A stretch of DNA of 64,000 nt from Roseovarius halotolerans (GCF_900172255.1 NZ_FWFU01000003.1:248001-312000); one strand, 5' to 3'. Positions 34,502 to 43,069 are shown, counted from the stretch's first letter. Made by a program: numbers and translations. Notes: generated by a model not told the origin, from the sequence alone.

Positions 34502-35104
34502 TCAGATCCTCTCTCTCAGATCCGCAAGGATCTCTTCGGCGGGTGTGCCGTAGGGCCAGGAATCGGCGAAGCCCGCCTGCGGATCAAAAAGGAACAGGTG
34601 CGATGTGTGCCCCATTGTATAGCCATCCGGCGCGCTGGCCTCTTCGATCCTCTCAAAGAAAATTGGGAAGGTCTCGGATGTTGCGGCGATCTGCTCCGGC
34701 GTGCCGGTCAGCCCGATGATCCCTGCGTCGAACAGGGGCACATACCCGGCAAGTGCTGTCGGCGTATCCCGCTCCGGATCAATCGTTATAAAAATCGGCT
34801 GGACCTTTGCCGCCTCGTCGCCCAAGCCCTCCATCACGGCCGCGACTTCGGACAGTGTTGTAGGACAGACGTCGGGGCAATTGGTGAAACCAAAGAAGAC
34901 CAGCATCCAGCGCCCTGCGAAATCTTCGTCTGTTTGGACCATGCCGCGATGGTCCGTCAGTTCGAACTGCGCAAGGAAAGGTGGTTCATTCTCGGCTTGG
35001 GTAATATCGGCGCCATAGTCCGCCCACAGTAACAGCCAGATGAAAACGAGCGCCGCCACGCCCGCCAAAACCCATAGCACTTTCTGAAGACCTGAAAGCT
35101 TCAC
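34502..35104 (-). CDS. SCO1/SenC family copper chaperone (first gene of long operon)
   Basis: The 200-residue protein starts with GTG at 35104, has one anchor helix (residues 9-27), CPDVC at C76-C80, ITIDPERDT and MGHTSHLFLFD with the ligand His. It heads the minus-strand operon behind a MerR-type promoter. The first 29 or so codons plus the promoter are repeated at 42393-42530 as a broken copy. The GTG start is supported by conservation of the same reading in that copy. Confidence 0.9.
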   Translation of the reverse strand: MKLSGLQKVLWVLAGVAALVFIWLLLWADYGADITQAENEPPFLAQFELTDHRGMVQTDEDFAGRWMLVFFGFTNCPDVCPTTLSEVAAVMEGLGDEAAKVQPIFITIDPERDTPTALAGYVPLFDAGIIGLTGTPEQIAATSETFPIFFERIEEASAPDGYTMGHTSHLFLFDPQAGFADSWPYGTPAEEILADLRERI

Positions 35105-35173
35105 GCCGCTCCGCCCGAATTTGATTCTATATTTTCAGAGCGCTTACACCCTCTAGCTACTGTAGGTTCAAGC
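35036..35173. repeat. 138-bp duplicated sco 5' end and promoter, copy A
   Basis: This segment, the sco start region and its MerR-type promoter, aligns without gaps to 42393-42530 with about ten mismatches counted by eye. Both copies are in the same orientation, about 7.4 kb apart. Copy A belongs to an intact gene. Confidence 0.85.
35141..35171 (-). promoter_or_regulatory. MerR-type promoter of the 13-gene sco-to-ctaG operon
   Basis: Reading on the minus strand, TTGAAC (35171-35166), a 19-bp spacer with CTACAGTAGCTAGAGGG, and TAAGCG (35146-35141) lie 37 bases before the GTG start of sco. The spacer length and central dyad are those of MerR-family activated promoters. Confidence 0.65.
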
Positions 35174-35686
35174 GTGATTCTTGCCCTGCGGCAGCACGTC
35201 ACGCACCTGTGAAGCTAATGCTCTCTATTCAGCGCTTCAAAACCTGCCGTCACTCAATGTTTCGCTGCTTCGTCTGACCCTGCAGGTGGCCATCAAGGGA
35301 AGGCAACGGCAATTTCCGCTAAATCCGACGCCTGCGGAAACCGGGCCTGCAGATACAAAGCTGCTACGCAGATGCACTGCAAGCATGGGTCATTTTTTAA
35401 GGTATCAGTCTAAAATAACGCTTGAACCTACAGCGACTGCAGGAACTACAAAGGACGCGAATCAACTGTCGGATCCTGCTCACGGCATGCACGCGCAAAG
35501 AACTTCATCCCATTCGGTTTTCCGCCCAACCCCAACTCGGTTGCGATTCACAGAAGCGAACACAGGCGGAAAGTGGAGAATGTCGCGATATGATCTCACT
35601 AGAATGGACGATGAACATGCTGAACTATCCCGATGCGGAAACCTTGTCCGGCTCGGATGCAGAAGCGCTACTCAGGAGGACGCAAA
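35172..35686. other. Divergent control region between sco operon and ccmF
   Basis: About 515 bases separate the sco promoter from ccmF. It contains a second MerR-type promoter at 35422-35452 directed at ccmF. No gene with convincing composition was seen. A short reading from ATG 35591 to a stop at 35697 overlaps the ccmF start and could be a leader peptide, but it has no recognisable sequence. CAGGAGG at 35673-35679 is the ccmF ribosome site. Confidence 0.5.
35422..35452 (+). promoter_or_regulatory. MerR-type promoter of ccmFGHI
   Basis: TTGAAC (35422-35427), a 19-bp spacer with CTACAGCGACTGCAG, and TACAAA (35447-35452) point towards ccmF. The dyad CTACAG-CGA-CTGCAG closely follows the palindrome at 44171. 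The transcript would have a leader of about 225 bases. Confidence 0.6.
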
Positions 35687-37678
35687 ATGACACCTGAGAT
35701 CGGACAATTCGCCCTTACCCTCGCGCTTGCCGTCGCGATTGTTCAAAGCATCTTGCCAATTGTCGGAGCAAGCACGGGACGCGTGCTTTGGATGGAAAGT
35801 GCAAAGACAACAGCGGTGCTTCAGGTGACGTTAGTTGCAATTGCGTTTGGCGCGCTCATGCGCTCCTTTGTTGTCAGTGATTTCACGGTTCGAAACGTGG
35901 TTGAAAATTCCCACTCTCTGAAGCCGATGATCTTCAAGGTTGCCGGCACTTGGGGCAGCCACGAAGGGTCTCTAGTTCTCTGGACCTTTATTCTCGTACT
36001 TTTCGGGGCTGGGGTCGCGCTGCTGGGCAGAAACATTCCGGTTGGTCTCAAAGCGCGAACTCTATCCGTTCAAGCCTGGATCAGCGTCGGTTTCCTGAGC
36101 TTCATGCTCTTTACATCCAATCCGTTCGAGCGGGTGTTTCCGCCGCCTCTGGATGGCACAGACCTTAATCCTCTGCTGCAGGACATCGGGTTGGCGATGC
36201 ATCCCCCGCTCTTGTATTTTGGGTATGTCGGCTTCTCGATCGTCTTCTCCTTCGCGGTCGCGGCTCTGATAGAGGGTCGGGTGGATCCCGCATGGGCGCG
36301 TTGGGTGCGGCCTTGGACTCTGACGGCCTGGATCAGCCTCACTGCGGGGATCGCACTCGGCTCTTGGTGGGCCTATTACGAACTTGGCTGGGGCGGCTGG
36401 TGGTTTTGGGACCCGGTGGAAAACGCATCCTTCATGCCATGGCTGCTGGGTACGGCACTCCTGCACTCCGCTATCGTCACGGAAAAGCGGGACACGTTCA
36501 AAAGCTGGACCATTCTTTTGGCCATCCTGACCTTTTCACTGTCACTTCTGGGGACATTTATCGTCCGATCCGGCATTTTGACATCCGTTCACGCGTTCGC
36601 GGTCGACCCGGCGCGCGGCGTGTACATTCTCGGCCTTCTTGGCGTAACCATTGTCGGCTCACTGACACTTTACGCATGGCGCGCGCCTCAGCTTGGATCG
36701 GGTGGCGTATTTCGGCCGATTAGCCGCGAGGCGGGGCTTTTGCTCAACAACCTTCTGCTCGCGACCGCAACGGCGACCGTCCTTTTTGGAACACTCTATC
36801 CGTTGTTTGTGGAAGCGGTGACTGATGAAAAGATCTCTGTAGGACCACCGTATTTCAACGCGACGTTTATCCCTTTCATGCTGCCGCTAGTCATCATCAT
36901 GGGAATTGGCCCATTCCTGTCTTGGAAACGGGCCGATCTTCCCGGTATCTGGCAGCGGCTGCGTTTGGTTTTTGGTATCGCGATTGGTGTTGCGGGGATC
37001 GTTTGGTACCTTCAGACAGACGGGCCCCTGCTTGCAGTGGTCTCAATAGGGATTGCAGCCTGGGTTTTTGTTGCAACGTTGCGCGAATGGGCGTTGCGCA
37101 TCAAGCTCTTTGATTTACCCCTTTCACAGTCGCTGCGTCGCGCGCGGAACTTGCCGCGCGCTGCGCACGGTATGACGCTCGCGCATCTTGGCGTTGCAAT
37201 GCTTGTGCTTGGGTTTGTAGGTTCCACAGCCTGGAAGGAAGAACGTGTTCTTTTCGCAGAACCGGGGACGACCGTGGAAATCGCCGGTTTTGAGGTAATA
37301 TTCGACGGTGTCGAACGGTTGCGTGGTCCAAACTACATCGCACAACAAGGCCAGCTTCGCGTCTTGAAAGATGGACGGGAGATTACGCTTCTTCGTCCGG
37401 AGCGCAGAAACTATCCAGTTGCGGGGACGTCCACAACCGAATCTGCAATCCGATCAACGCTCAGAGGTGATCTCTACGTCACCATCAGTGAGCCTGCGAC
37501 CGAAAAGGCGTCGGGCCAGTGGAATTTGCGCATTCTCTACGAACCACTGGTTAATTGGATATGGATCGGAGCGACGATGCTGGTGCTTGGCGGGTCCCTT
37601 TCGCTATCGGACCGCAGATTGCGGGTGGGTGCGCCGTCGCCAAAAAGCCGGTCGTCAGCGCTTCAACCGGCGGAATGA
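35687..37678 (+). CDS. ccmF: Cytochrome c-type biogenesis protein CcmF
   Basis: The 663-residue protein has about fifteen spans, the tryptophan-rich haem-handling segment WGGWWFWDPVENASFMPW, and WGSHEGSLVLW, both diagnostic of CcmF. It joins haem to apocytochrome c with CcmG and CcmH. ATG 35687 follows CAGGAGG; an upstream in-frame ATG at 35633 would add non-membrane residues. The genes ccmA to ccmE are not in the window, so this unit relies on a chromosomal set or supplies only the ligation half. Confidence 0.95.
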   Translation: MTPEIGQFALTLALAVAIVQSILPIVGASTGRVLWMESAKTTAVLQVTLVAIAFGALMRSFVVSDFTVRNVVENSHSLKPMIFKVAGTWGSHEGSLVLWTFILVLFGAGVALLGRNIPVGLKARTLSVQAWISVGFLSFMLFTSNPFERVFPPPLDGTDLNPLLQDIGLAMHPPLLYFGYVGFSIVFSFAVAALIEGRVDPAWARWVRPWTLTAWISLTAGIALGSWWAYYELGWGGWWFWDPVENASFMPWLLGTALLHSAIVTEKRDTFKSWTILLAILTFSLSLLGTFIVRSGILTSVHAFAVDPARGVYILGLLGVTIVGSLTLYAWRAPQLGSGGVFRPISREAGLLLNNLLLATATATVLFGTLYPLFVEAVTDEKISVGPPYFNATFIPFMLPLVIIMGIGPFLSWKRADLPGIWQRLRLVFGIAIGVAGIVWYLQTDGPLLAVVSIGIAAWVFVATLREWALRIKLFDLPLSQSLRRARNLPRAAHGMTLAHLGVAMLVLGFVGSTAWKEERVLFAEPGTTVEIAGFEVIFDGVERLRGPNYIAQQGQLRVLKDGREITLLRPERRNYPVAGTSTTESAIRSTLRGDLYVTISEPATEKASGQWNLRILYEPLVNWIWIGATMLVLGGSLSLSDRRLRVGAPSPKSRSSALQPAE

Positions 37679-37679
37679 T

Positions 37680-38234
37680 ATGATGAAGAAAATCCTTCTC
37701 GCGATGCCAGCGCTGGTCGCAGTGGTCTTGGGTGGATTTTTGTTCTGGGGGCTCAACCCAGACCGAGATCCTAACGCAATTCCTTCCGCTTTGGTCTCCG
37801 AACCAGTTCCGGATTTTGAGCTTCCACCGGTAGAGAGCACGCAGACCCCCGGACTGTCGGCCGCAGCCCTTCGTAGCATTGGCGAGCCGGTTTTGGTCAA
37901 TGTATTCGCTTCATGGTGCGTGCCCTGTCGTGCTGAGCATGCGGTGCTAACCAGGCTTGTTGAACAGGACGGTGTTCGGCTGATGGGGATTAACTACATG
38001 GACAAACCAGCAGATGCCGCAAACTGGCTGGAGGAGCTTGGCAACCCCTATGAGAGGATCGGATCAGACAGCGAGGGCCGGGTCGGTATCGAATGGGGTA
38101 TTTCGGGGGTGCCTGAGACGTTTGTGATCGATGCGAACGGTATCGTAGTCTATCGCTACGTTGGTCCCATTGTGACGCCAGAGGCACAGGATGAAATTCG
38201 TGCTGCGTTGGCCGCAGCAGGTGGTCAATCATGA
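37680..38234 (+). CDS. ccmG: Cytochrome c biogenesis thiol reductant CcmG/DsbE
   Basis: The 184-residue protein has an anchor helix (residues 5-24), the active site WCVPC (C80, C83), GINYMDKPADAANWLEELG and a GVPETFVID cis-Pro loop. It begins one base after the ccmF stop (a second ATG at 37683 is equally possible) and overlaps ccmH by four bases. It is a paralogue of the DsbE at 3016-3588, with the same GI(N)Y and PETFVID signatures. Confidence 0.93.
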   Translation: MMKKILLAMPALVAVVLGGFLFWGLNPDRDPNAIPSALVSEPVPDFELPPVESTQTPGLSAAALRSIGEPVLVNVFASWCVPCRAEHAVLTRLVEQDGVRLMGINYMDKPADAANWLEELGNPYERIGSDSEGRVGIEWGISGVPETFVIDANGIVVYRYVGPIVTPEAQDEIRAALAAAGGQS

Positions 38235-38716
38235 AGAGTTGGCTCTATTCACTGGTGCTGATGCTTGCCGCAACAACCGCGGCATGGGCTGTGGAGCCAG
38301 ATGAGTTGCTGGATGATCCGGTGCTTGAGTCGCGCGCCCGGGAGCTCTCAAAGCAGCTACGCTGCGTTGTCTGCCAGAATCAGGATATCGATAGCTCAAA
38401 TGCGGGTGTTGCCCGAACGATGCGCACCTTGCTGCGCGAACGTCTGATTGCAGGTGAAACAAATGACGAGATCATTGCGTTTTTCGTAGATCGATATGGT
38501 GACTTCGTCCTGTTCAGGCCGCGACTGAAACCCGCCACGTATCTGTTGTGGTTCGGACCAGCGGTTCTTTTTGCCGTTGGGATTGGCGTTGTCTTTGTCA
38601 CAATCAGGTGCCGAAGCAGGGCCGTTCTTGATGGCACTGCTGATCCACTGAGCCCCGATGAAGAGCGTGAGTTCGAAGCCATTTTTCATGAAAATGAAGG
38701 ACGGAGAGACCCATGA
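38231..38716 (+). CDS. ccmH: Cytochrome c biogenesis protein CcmH (CcmL/CycL type)
   Basis: The 161-residue protein has a signal peptide (1-20), the three-helix domain with the active site LRCVVCQNQDI (C45, C48), and a C-terminal membrane helix (about 100-121). It handles the apocytochrome CxxCH cysteines together with CcmG. It has only the N-terminal half of fused E. coli CcmH; the TPR part is the separate CcmI encoded next. Confidence 0.94.
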   Translation: MKSWLYSLVLMLAATTAAWAVEPDELLDDPVLESRARELSKQLRCVVCQNQDIDSSNAGVARTMRTLLRERLIAGETNDEIIAFFVDRYGDFVLFRPRLKPATYLLWFGPAVLFAVGIGVVFVTIRCRSRAVLDGTADPLSPDEEREFEAIFHENEGRRDP

Positions 38717-39864
38717 TTTGGTTGGTGTTAGGCGCGATGGCATCCATCACTGTCCTTCTGTTCTTGTCCGGTCTCTATCGAACGGGTGAAGTCCTGAACA
38801 GAAAGGATGGAGCGTTGGTTATCCTCAAGGATCAGCTTTCCGAAATTGATACTGATCAAGAGCGGAATCTGATATCCGTTACCGAGGCCGACGCGGCCAG
38901 GGTTGAAATCAAACGCCGCATTCTGGCTGCCGGTCGGCTTGCGACACGTGAATCGTCGCGCGCAAGTGGGCGAAGCACCATCTTCGCGTCCGCCATTGCC
39001 ACGCCATTGGTAGCCTTCGCTCTGTATTCTCAAATCGGCTCGCCACAGATCGAAAGCCAGCCTCTGGCGTCTCGCGCATCTGAAACCCAGGAAGCCGCAA
39101 ACCTCTCAGAGTTGACCCAGAGACTAAAAACCCGGCTTGAAGCAGACGAGTCTGGTGGACCAAGTGATGGTTGGGTTCTGCTCGGTCAGACCTATATGCG
39201 TATGGCTCGTTACGATGATGCCGCCGATGCATTCGAACGCGTCACTGTCCGCGACAATGCAGATATCTCAACCCTATTGCTATATGCCGAGGCCTTGATC
39301 GCAGCCGAGAACGGGATCGTGACGCCGCAAGCGGAAAGCGTGATCGAACGCGCATCGGAGATGGACCCCGATGATCCAGGCCCAATTTTCTATAGAGCCC
39401 GGATCCTCGAACAGGACGGGGTTCCAGATGAAGCGAGGACGCTTTTGATCGAGCGCCTCAAGAGAGCGGATCGCGCCTATCCGTGGATGGAACTTTTCCT
39501 GTCTGTCGCCAACCGATTGGGGGAACAGGTTGGAGAGAGCCCTGTCACCCTAGCTGATTTCTTTCCGGACTCTCGGGACGCGCGTAGCCCCGGTGCGGCC
39601 GATATCGAGGCCGCTCAGGACATGTCGGTCGAGGAACGCAGCGCTTTCGTCCGCTCCATGGTTGACCGCTTGGCGGCGCGATTGTTGGATGACCAAGACA
39701 ATCTTGAAGGATGGCTTCGGCTTGCGGAGGCGTACAGTGTATTGGGTGACTTTGATGCTGCCCAGAACGCCGCCGACAATGCGCGCACCTTGGCCGAAAG
39801 CCTTCCGGAAACCGACCCTATGCGTGCCGCCGCCACGGCCCGATTGGATCGGATCAACAAATAA
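38713..39864 (+). CDS. ccmI: Cytochrome c biogenesis protein CcmI (CycH)
   Basis: The 383-residue protein has two N-terminal spans (about 2-19 and 90-108) around a cytoplasmic loop with a coiled-coil look (ALVILKDQLSEIDTDQE). A periplasmic TPR domain follows (GWVLLGQTYMRMARYDDAADAFERV, and LEGWLRLAEAYSVLGDFDAA). CcmI chaperones the apocytochrome C-terminus. ATG 38713 overlaps ccmH by four bases. It completes a ccmF-G-H-I order. Confidence 0.92.
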   Translation: MIWLVLGAMASITVLLFLSGLYRTGEVLNRKDGALVILKDQLSEIDTDQERNLISVTEADAARVEIKRRILAAGRLATRESSRASGRSTIFASAIATPLVAFALYSQIGSPQIESQPLASRASETQEAANLSELTQRLKTRLEADESGGPSDGWVLLGQTYMRMARYDDAADAFERVTVRDNADISTLLLYAEALIAAENGIVTPQAESVIERASEMDPDDPGPIFYRARILEQDGVPDEARTLLIERLKRADRAYPWMELFLSVANRLGEQVGESPVTLADFFPDSRDARSPGAADIEAAQDMSVEERSAFVRSMVDRLAARLLDDQDNLEGWLRLAEAYSVLGDFDAAQNAADNARTLAESLPETDPMRAAATARLDRINK

Positions 39865-39963
39865 ATTGGGGCCGCGTGGTCTCAGATACATAACAGCTTT
39901 CCTTTCACCTGAAACTAAACCACTGTAGGTTCTGCCTCCCTTGAGCAATGCAACGGCACTATG

Positions 39964-42066
39964 TCATCGTTTTCGGACAGCGCTGAGATTGGCAGCCGAC
40001 AGTGCTTCGAGAACGGCATCCGCAGATAGTAGTTCAGATAAAATGATACCTTCAGGAGCATCTGGACCGTAGACGATGTTGAGCGGAATTGCGTATCTGC
40101 CGTGCGCCTCGAGATAGGATTGGATTTTCGCGTCCGGTCGCGTCCAATCCGCGCGCATCGCAATCACGCCTTCCTCGCCAAGTGCTCCCAAAACTGGTTC
40201 ACGATCCAGGACCAGGGTTTTGTTTGCTTTACAAGTGATGCACCAATCCGCAGTAACGTCCACGAAGACAGTTTTGCCCTGCGACACTTCACGCGCGATC
40301 CGGGACCGGTCGAACTCGACCCAGTAAGAAGTGATCGAGGCTGTTACATCATCGGAGCTTTTTGGCAGCAGTGCAGGGGCCGCCAACGTCATGCCCAAAA
40401 CCGCAGTCATTCCCCACAGCAAACCGTTACGAGGCTGAACCTGATAGGCTCTCGCCGCCAGTACGATGAGCCCAAGACCCAGCAGCACCAGGCCTGTGAG
40501 AGTTGGCGACGTCACACCAATCAAGACCCAGCATAGCCATGCAACGGTTCCGGCAAGCAGCAATCCGAGAACGATCTTCACGCTTATCATCCAGGGTCCC
40601 GGTTTGGGCAGTCGAGACAGGAAACCAGGCCAAGCGGCAACCAGAATATATGGCAGTGCAAGCCCAATCCCCATCGCTGTGAAAACCGCAAGTATATCGC
40701 CTGTCGTGCCAGAAAGGGCGAAGGCAATGGCTGTCCCCAGCAACGGGGCTGAACAAGGCGTTGCAAGTATCGCAGCCAGAGCGCCGGTGGAGAAGTCTTC
40801 GGCATACCCCCGCCCAAAGCGGCCAGATAGCCTAACCATCCAGCTGCTGGGCAAAGAAATTTCAAAAACTCCAAACAAATTTGCCGCAAAGAGTCCGACA
40901 ACGAGAATGAGTGCAATTAGGAAATATGCATTCTGAAACTGCACACCCCATCCAACGGCATATCCGAGCGTCTGCAGCGCTATGACCGCCAAGGCCAGCA
41001 CCCACATAAAAGCAACAGTTCCCACAGCCGTAGCGAGAAATCCCGCGCGCAATTGTGAAAGGGAGCGATTCTTCATTCGGAGCGCCGACCCGAACTTAAT
41101 CGATAGAACTGGCAAGACGCATGGCATTGCGTTCAGTATCAACCCTCCCAGGAAGGACAGCAAGAGAATCGGGAAAAACTGACCCCTATCTTGGCTGGTC
41201 TCGGATGCGTAAGGTGGCGCAGGTACAACGTCGGTAGTGTTCACATCATCGAATGTAACCGCGACATCCTCGTCTACGACCGTAATTCGAAGGGAGGTTT
41301 GTTCCTCGCTTAACGCGAGAATCGGGATACTTGCCCAGAGACCGGTGCGATCACTTGTAAGGCGGATGTCGGGTGCGCCGAATGCAGAGCCTGCACCAAA
41401 CTCTGGAAAAAGATCGGGATTGTTCCAGCCAGAAGGCCGCGTCATTTGAACAACCAATGCCTGATCCTGCTTCAGCGATGCGCCCGAGACCGCTATTGCA
41501 CTTTCTGGCCCTGCAACAGGTACGCGAGCGGCCCATGTCGCGATATCGGTCGCGGCTTTCGCATCGACGCCCGTTCCCAATGGCACAGGGAGTGTCAATT
41601 CAAACCTTTCCGGAATGCACACATTGGAGCAGATCAGCAGATCGACGAGTCCCTTCAGCTCGGCCGCTCTATCAGAGTTCGCAAGCCGCAACTGCAATGG
41701 AAATATTACTTGTTTGGCATAGCCGAAATTTTCAATTCCGAAGGCGCGGAAACGCGTGGGTGCGGGCCAAAGCATGTCGACGGATTCAAGGTTTGTGGAC
41801 CCCTCCCAATCGATCTCTGGCGGCAGGCCAACCTCGCCTGGCGACCGCCAGTACGCTTTCCATCCTTCCTCCAGTTCAATCTTCAAACCCGCCGAAAGGA
41901 ACTGCGATCCTGGGGCGATTCCTGCTTCCGCGACGATCAAACGTGCCGTCAGAACTTCGGAACGATACGCATTGGATTCCAAGGCGCGAACAGGGCTTGC
42001 CACAAAAACAAGAAAGAGTGCGAGACTGATAAGCAATCCCTGATACCCTGCCAAGGTTGTACGCAT
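39964..42066 (-). CDS. ScsB-like DsbD thiol:disulfide interchange protein
   Basis: The 700-residue protein has a signal peptide, a large N-terminal periplasmic region (about 25-290) with a LICSNVCIPERF cysteine pair, and an eight-span central domain with redox Cys in NAMPCVLPVLSIKF and ATPCSAPLLGTAI. A C-terminal thioredoxin domain has DWCITCK (C609, C612). The long N-terminal region marks it as ScsB rather than DsbD. It would feed electrons to ScsC-like and Sco/DsbE proteins. Copper tolerance systems use ScsBCD, and the ScsC-like partner may be the protein at 4757-5512. Confidence 0.9.
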   Translation of the reverse strand: MRTTLAGYQGLLISLALFLVFVASPVRALESNAYRSEVLTARLIVAEAGIAPGSQFLSAGLKIELEEGWKAYWRSPGEVGLPPEIDWEGSTNLESVDMLWPAPTRFRAFGIENFGYAKQVIFPLQLRLANSDRAAELKGLVDLLICSNVCIPERFELTLPVPLGTGVDAKAATDIATWAARVPVAGPESAIAVSGASLKQDQALVVQMTRPSGWNNPDLFPEFGAGSAFGAPDIRLTSDRTGLWASIPILALSEEQTSLRITVVDEDVAVTFDDVNTTDVVPAPPYASETSQDRGQFFPILLLSFLGGLILNAMPCVLPVLSIKFGSALRMKNRSLSQLRAGFLATAVGTVAFMWVLALAVIALQTLGYAVGWGVQFQNAYFLIALILVVGLFAANLFGVFEISLPSSWMVRLSGRFGRGYAEDFSTGALAAILATPCSAPLLGTAIAFALSGTTGDILAVFTAMGIGLALPYILVAAWPGFLSRLPKPGPWMISVKIVLGLLLAGTVAWLCWVLIGVTSPTLTGLVLLGLGLIVLAARAYQVQPRNGLLWGMTAVLGMTLAAPALLPKSSDDVTASITSYWVEFDRSRIAREVSQGKTVFVDVTADWCITCKANKTLVLDREPVLGALGEEGVIAMRADWTRPDAKIQSYLEAHGRYAIPLNIVYGPDAPEGIILSELLSADAVLEALSAANLSAVRKR

Positions 42067-42329
42067 ATTCTGACCTCTTTTTCTTCGCGCTCAGTCTCGG
42101 GAAGTTACAGCAACGTGCTAGTCCCGAACGCCTTTGTGACGGCGTCGACCCCTCAAACAGTGGGCAGAGCCAAGACTCCGACTAACTAGGCGACAGCGAT
42201 GCTCGTCTGGGCTTCCTACAAAACAGTCGTTTTTCCGCGTCGAACACAAGCTGGACCCGCTCTCCATGGTGTCGCGCTCTCAGGCTAGCGCCGTTTCAAG
42301 GTTAGTCCTTTTTTGTCTGTTCACGATAC
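42067..42329. other. Intergenic stretch upstream of ScsB gene
   Basis: These 263 bases hold no gene that I can support. They include the promoter of the ScsB gene, which does not show the MerR-type layout found elsewhere. A coding-like reading (SGSYSNVLVPNAFVTASTPQ) crosses 42090-42180 without a start and may be residue of lost sequence. Confidence 0.3.
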
Positions 42330-42461
42330 TTACGATAGTGCGCCCGTCGAGACCCGATGCTGGGCGACAAAATAGTCGCACCACAACAACGACCAGATGA
42401 AAACGAGCGCCGCCACACCCGCCAAAACCCGTAGTACTTTCTGAAGACCTGATAGCCGCAC
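42330..42461 (-). pseudogene. Truncated sco remnant
   Basis: From GTG 42461 the reading VRLSGLQKVLRVLAGVAALV matches the start of the Sco protein at 35104 residue for residue apart from a few changes. After about 29 codons (WSLLWCD) the similarity ends and the frame closes at TAA 42330. The CPDVC domain is absent. It is the broken copy of a sco gene and shows that the promoter-proximal end was duplicated or left behind after rearrangement. Confidence 0.8.
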
Positions 42462-42530
42462 GCCGCTCCGCCCGAATTTGATTCTATATTTTAGGCGCGT
42501 TTACACCCTCTAGCTACTGTAGGTTCAAGA
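42393..42530. repeat. 138-bp duplicated sco 5' end and promoter, copy B
   Basis: This is the second copy of the repeat at 35036-35173, with about ten substitutions and no gaps by eye. It contains the sco remnant start and a still complete MerR-type promoter. The left boundary of similarity is inside the sco reading and the right boundary is just beyond the -35 box. Confidence 0.85.
42498..42528 (-). promoter_or_regulatory. MerR-type promoter in front of sco remnant
   Basis: On the minus strand TTGAAC (42528-42523), a 19-bp spacer identical in its CTACAGTAGCTAGAGGG core to the site at 35141, and TAAACG (42503-42498). It may be a regulator-binding decoy or may drive a short untranslated transcript, since the gene behind it is broken. 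Confidence 0.6.
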
Positions 42531-42600
42531 CCTATTCTGGATGAAAGAGCGATGTTCACTGACCTGTGAGATGCCGAGCGGAACTTGTGCAAAAAAACGC

Positions 42601-42631
42601 TTAAAGCTACACGGGCTGTAGATAGTTTGGA
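42601..42631 (+). promoter_or_regulatory. Dyad in front of the merR gene, likely autoregulation
   Basis: CTACA-CGGGC-TGTAG (42607-42621) is a perfect 5-bp dyad 19 bases before the regulator's ATG and follows TTAAAG (42601-42606). The dyad matches the outer bases of the other sites. A -10 box with 19-bp spacing would be TTTGGA, which is weak; TAGTTT at 42623 is an alternative. Confidence 0.5.
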
Positions 42632-42639
42632 GAGGTGAT

Positions 42640-43068
42640 ATGCTCACAATCGGCACTTTGGCAAAAAGGACCGGGACGAAGGTGCAGACGATCCGCTATT
42701 ACGAGCAGATCGGACTCCTGCCCGAGCCCGGGCGATCGGCTGGCGGTCAGCGGCGCTATGGAGATAGTGAGCTTGACCGCTTGTCTTTCGTCCGGCATGC
42801 GCGGCAACTCGGGTTCTCGCTGGACGCAATCCGTGAGCTTCTTGATCTGAGCGATCATCCAGACAAGTCGTGCGCGGAGGCGGATGCAATCGCCCGTCGG
42901 CAACTCAAACAGGTCGAGCAACGATTGGCGCGGCTCGAGGCGCTGCGGACGGAACTGAAGCGGATGGTGCATGAGTGCAGCGGCGGGCAGACTTCCGACT
43001 GCCGTGTGCTCGAGGTGCTGCGCGACCATTCCGAATGCCTGACCGAGCATGAAGAAATCGGCGCCTGA
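42640..43068 (+). CDS. MerR-family divalent-metal sensor (ZntR/CadR/PbrR-like)
   Basis: The 142-residue protein has the MerR winged helix ([22 protein letters not shown], split by eye into helix-turn-helix and wing GGQRRY), a long dimer helix and a metal loop. Cysteines are C78 (position of ZntR C79; CueR has Ser there), C113 and C121 (C-x7-C) and C133. C78 points to a +2 ion sensor for Zn, Cd or Pb. It is the only MerR gene in the window and the natural activator of the sites at 15127, 16360, 35171, 35422 and 44165. Metal choice is inference. Confidence 0.88.
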   Translation: MLTIGTLAKRTGTKVQTIRYYEQIGLLPEPGRSAGGQRRYGDSELDRLSFVRHARQLGFSLDAIRELLDLSDHPDKSCAEADAIARRQLKQVEQRLARLEALRTELKRMVHECSGGQTSDCRVLEVLRDHSECLTEHEEIGA

Positions 43069-43069
43069 G

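Noticed and set aside
35181-35690. Long plus-strand reading before ccmF
   Set aside because: Its composition is not protein-like, it crosses a MerR-type promoter and it has no ribosome site; ccmF starts in another frame.
39901-39960. ACTGTAGGTTC half-site between ccmI and the ScsB gene
   Set aside because: It matches half of the MerR-type sites, but it lies between convergent 3' ends, lacks a -35/-10 pair with 19-bp spacing and has no gene to drive.
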